A stretch of DNA of 7,905 bases from Burkholderiaceae bacterium (GTDB lineage Bacteria; Pseudomonadota; Gammaproteobacteria; Burkholderiales; Burkholderiaceae): positions 1 through 7,905 of the forward strand of contig JASLEM010000103.1 in the NCBI GenBank assembly GCA_030151165.1, in the 5' to 3' direction. Position numbers and translations under genes: made by a program. Of the stretch, positions 7,201 to 7,905 are shown in pieces. A model generated the notes under the pieces. That model was not told the origin of the DNA, made no database searches, and saw only the letters and a program-made list of their open reading frames with translations. The stretch's first letter is position 1. Every line of letters starts with the position of its first letter.

Positions 7201-7860
7201 CGCCCGCTGATCCAGTCCTTCACGGTGCTGGTGCCGCCGACGGAGTCGGAGGTCAACCGCCTGTGGACGGCGCAGGTGCTGCAGCCGTTCCAGCAGAACC
7301 TCGCGGGCAAGTACCCGTTCGATCCGGCGTCCAAGATCGAGGCCGGGCCGGCCGAGATCGGCCGCGTGTTCGGCCCCGCCGGCGCGATCGCGAAGTTCTC
7401 GACCGACTCGCTCGGCCCGCTGGTGACGCGCCGCGGCGACGCGGTCGCGCCGCGCGAATGGGCCAACCTCGGCCTGCGCCTGAAGCCCGCGTTCACCGAC
7501 GGCCTGCCGGCGTGGGTCGCGGTGCTGGACGGCGCCGCGGCCGGCACCCAGCCGGCGGGCGGCGGTGCCGGCGCCGGCGGCGCGGCGCAATCGAGCTTCC
7601 AGCTGATGCCGCAAGGCGCACCGGGCTTCCTGCAGTACACGGTGGAGATCGACGGCCAGGTGCTCAACTACCGCAACGGCGCCGCGAACTGGATGAACTT
7701 CGTCTGGCCCAACGCCGCGGGCACGCCGGGCGTGCGCATCAGCGCCGAGAACACCTCCACCGTGCGGCCGTCGGCCGTCACGCCGCTGATGCGCACGCCC
7801 GGCGTGCCGGCCGCGTTGGGCCACACGAAGTTCATCCAGTTCGCGGCGCCGTTGCGGTAG
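4210..7860 (+). CDS. tssM: TssM (IcmF) T6SS inner-membrane core protein, C-terminus replaced by fold-back sequence
   Basis: TssM forms, with TssL and TssJ, the envelope-spanning channel of the T6SS. The product shows the family layout: helices at about 12-31 and 36-57, a cytoplasmic GTPase-like domain with Walker A G-N-P-A-A-G-K-S-T (130-138), DTAG (178-181) and TKAD (258-261), a third helix at about 440-461, and a long periplasmic region with the IcmF-related and C-terminal beta domains (about 462-1178). Low-complexity Ala/Ser/Gly linkers lie at about 573-597 and 1112-1128. The Walker A lysine is present, so nucleotide binding is plausible. The native sequence holds to residue 1178 (base 7743). 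The last 38 residues are antisense of an inverted second copy, so the true C-terminus, probably some tens of residues, is missing and the stop at 7858-7860 is not genuine. Start chosen at 4210, where the family's hydrophobic N-terminus begins; the ribosome site is weak. Confidence 0.95.
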   Translation: MTRFLRLFLDVRVLSVLGLIALAAFLFLGADMLQLGLVYAAIALGLAVLVWAIVWGVRRWRAHRAAARLEQDLDLNLADAARSAPTKDRAQAAALQDRLQDAIKTIKTSKLGERTGRAALYELPWYMVIGNPAAGKSTAIVQSGLRFPFARGTENIIQGIGGTRNCDWFFTNEGILIDTAGRYSVQDEDRAEWLGFLALLKKNRPKAPINGILIAASIAELNEARPDATIRLAKSLRQRVQELTEALEVFAPVYVMFTKADLIAGFVEFFEDRDPQEREKVWGATLPYQPDQPADAVELFDKHFDELQDGLKELALAHMSLHRGKPLSPAVLAFPLEFAGTRTVLRSFIATLFEDNPYQYRPVFRGFYFTSAVQVGESSSRTRNGVAEQFALAPKAEHTTGMVMSENGFFLKDLFSRVVFADRDLVRQHASRAKLRARTFGFAGGALALAILLACWSWSYVGNRQLVASVQADLDKAVHLQDNRVDLASRMEALELLQNRIEELSAWREHRPLSVGMGLYQGDEIERKLRQEYFLGVRRVMLEPVAQALEGYLGEVNQHAAELKPVSAESLPTGATAASPAASGASAASGDGHAVAVPSRYAEASATDVEDAYKALKTYLMLAEHQRMDAGHLTDQITRYWRGWLEANRGTMPREQLMRSAERMISFSMANLQDPAFPVLNNNFGLVDQTRENLRRVVHGTPAIERVYGDIKARASTRFQSMTVARIVGDKAKDAVAGSYVVSGTFTREAWEGYVNKAFKDAASNELQSSDWVLKTSNRDDLSLQGSPEQIRKALTDLYKAEYVKEWQRFMQGVSIADFVSFDVAVDRMNTLGDAADSPIRKLVTTLYDETAWDNPSLLDERLAKTRHGFVDWFKQSVLRMAPANVDIKLDAGAAEGGQPVPMGPIGREFAALPRIMLARDGSPSLLDGYLQSLAKVRSKFNQMKNQGDAGPAARQLMAATFEGGGSELAEALKFVDEQMLTGASDTAKATLKPLLVRPLIQSFTVLVPPTESEVNRLWTAQVLQPFQQNLAGKYPFDPASKIEAGPAEIGRVFGPAGAIAKFSTDSLGPLVTRRGDAVAPREWANLGLRLKPAFTDGLPAWVAVLDGAAAGTQPAGGGAGAGGAAQSSFQLMPQGAPGFLQYTVEIDGQVLNYRNGAANWMNFVWPNAAGTPGVRISAENTSTVRPSAVTPLMRTPGVPAALGHTKFIQFAAPLR

Positions 7861-7904
7861 TTCAGCACCTGGCCGTCGATCTCGACCGTGTATTGCACGA
7901 AGCC
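7624..7904. repeat. Imperfect 121-base inverted repeat (tail-to-tail tssM 3' ends)
   Basis: The left arm 7624-7744 is matched by the reverse complement of the right arm 7784-7904, with a 39-base centre (7745-7783) and no gaps. I count seven mismatches (left-arm positions 7630, 7635, 7644, 7665, 7704, 7716 and 7719), giving about 94% identity. Six are at third codon positions and silent in the TssM frame; the seventh changes Leu1141 to Val. The repeat reaches the right edge of the window, so its full length is unknown. Two diverged coding copies joined head to head at their 3' ends explain the pattern. Confidence 0.95.
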
Positions 7905-7905
7905 G
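7668..7905 (-). pseudogene. tssM: Second tssM 3' fragment, inverted and open at the right edge
   Basis: The minus strand enters from the right edge in frame as TssM C-terminal sequence (GFVQYTVEIDGQ...WMNFVWPN...GVRIS). It then continues across the centre as GVTADGRTVEVF, which is what a normal TssM has after this point, before crossing into antisense of the left arm at about 7746-7748 and stopping at 7668. This copy therefore preserves about 13 more native residues than the plus-strand one. No start codon should be placed here: the GTG at 7898 is an internal valine. It is either a fragment of a second tssM (paralogue or other strain) or part of a chimeric assembly. Silent differences from the left arm show it evolved as a coding sequence. 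Confidence 0.8.

Noticed and set aside
4030..7824. Very long minus-strand open frame (1264 codons) opposite tssM
   Set aside because: The translation is Arg/His/Gly/Leu-rich with no recognisable domains, and the opposite strand clearly encodes TssM. Long antisense frames are expected in high-GC coding DNA.
7668..7898. A separate small gene on the minus strand starting at GTG 7898
   Set aside because: The GTG is an internal valine codon of a TssM fragment that continues beyond the window edge; the end of the frame is antisense of the left arm.
1..7905. CRISPR arrays, tRNA or rRNA genes, insertion sequences
   Set aside because: No regularly spaced repeats, RNA gene signatures, transposase frames or terminal repeats were seen. 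The only long repeat is the tssM fold-back.

Overview
This GC-rich (about 70%) window is part of a type VI secretion system (T6SS) locus from a proteobacterium. Codon use and the style of the VgrG, PAAR and TssM proteins fit Burkholderiales or Xanthomonadales. The sequence alone does not settle the genus.

Layout. Positions 1-1210 hold a minus-strand pair. A 324-residue single-pass membrane protein with a four-cysteine periplasmic tail is followed, after one base, by the first 78 codons of a vgrG gene that runs off the left edge. Positions 1211-1406 are a divergent intergenic region with a short palindrome and an unusually AT-rich patch. From 1407 rightwards, four genes lie in one direction with gaps of 45, 93 and 43 bases: a membrane-anchored M15 peptidase (TagX-like), a small PAAR spike-tip protein, a two-helix membrane protein with what looks like a degenerate thiolase/ketosynthase-like domain, and tssM (icmF), the large inner-membrane ring component.

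How they fit together. TssM builds the trans-envelope channel. The M15 peptidase could open peptidoglycan for it. PAAR and VgrG form the puncturing tip. The thiolase-like protein and the four-cysteine protein are unnamed accessory factors whose position suggests a role in channel or tip assembly.

The strangest feature is the right end. From about 7624 the tssM sequence folds back on itself as a 121-base inverted repeat at 94% identity around a 39-base centre. Six of the seven differences are silent in the TssM reading frame, and the centre reads on the minus strand as the expected continuation of TssM. The right arm is therefore a second, slightly diverged tssM 3' end joined tail to tail. The last 38 residues of the plus-strand TssM are not a native C-terminus. 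An assembly or amplification chimera between two related strains or paralogues is the simplest explanation; a real inverted duplication is possible.
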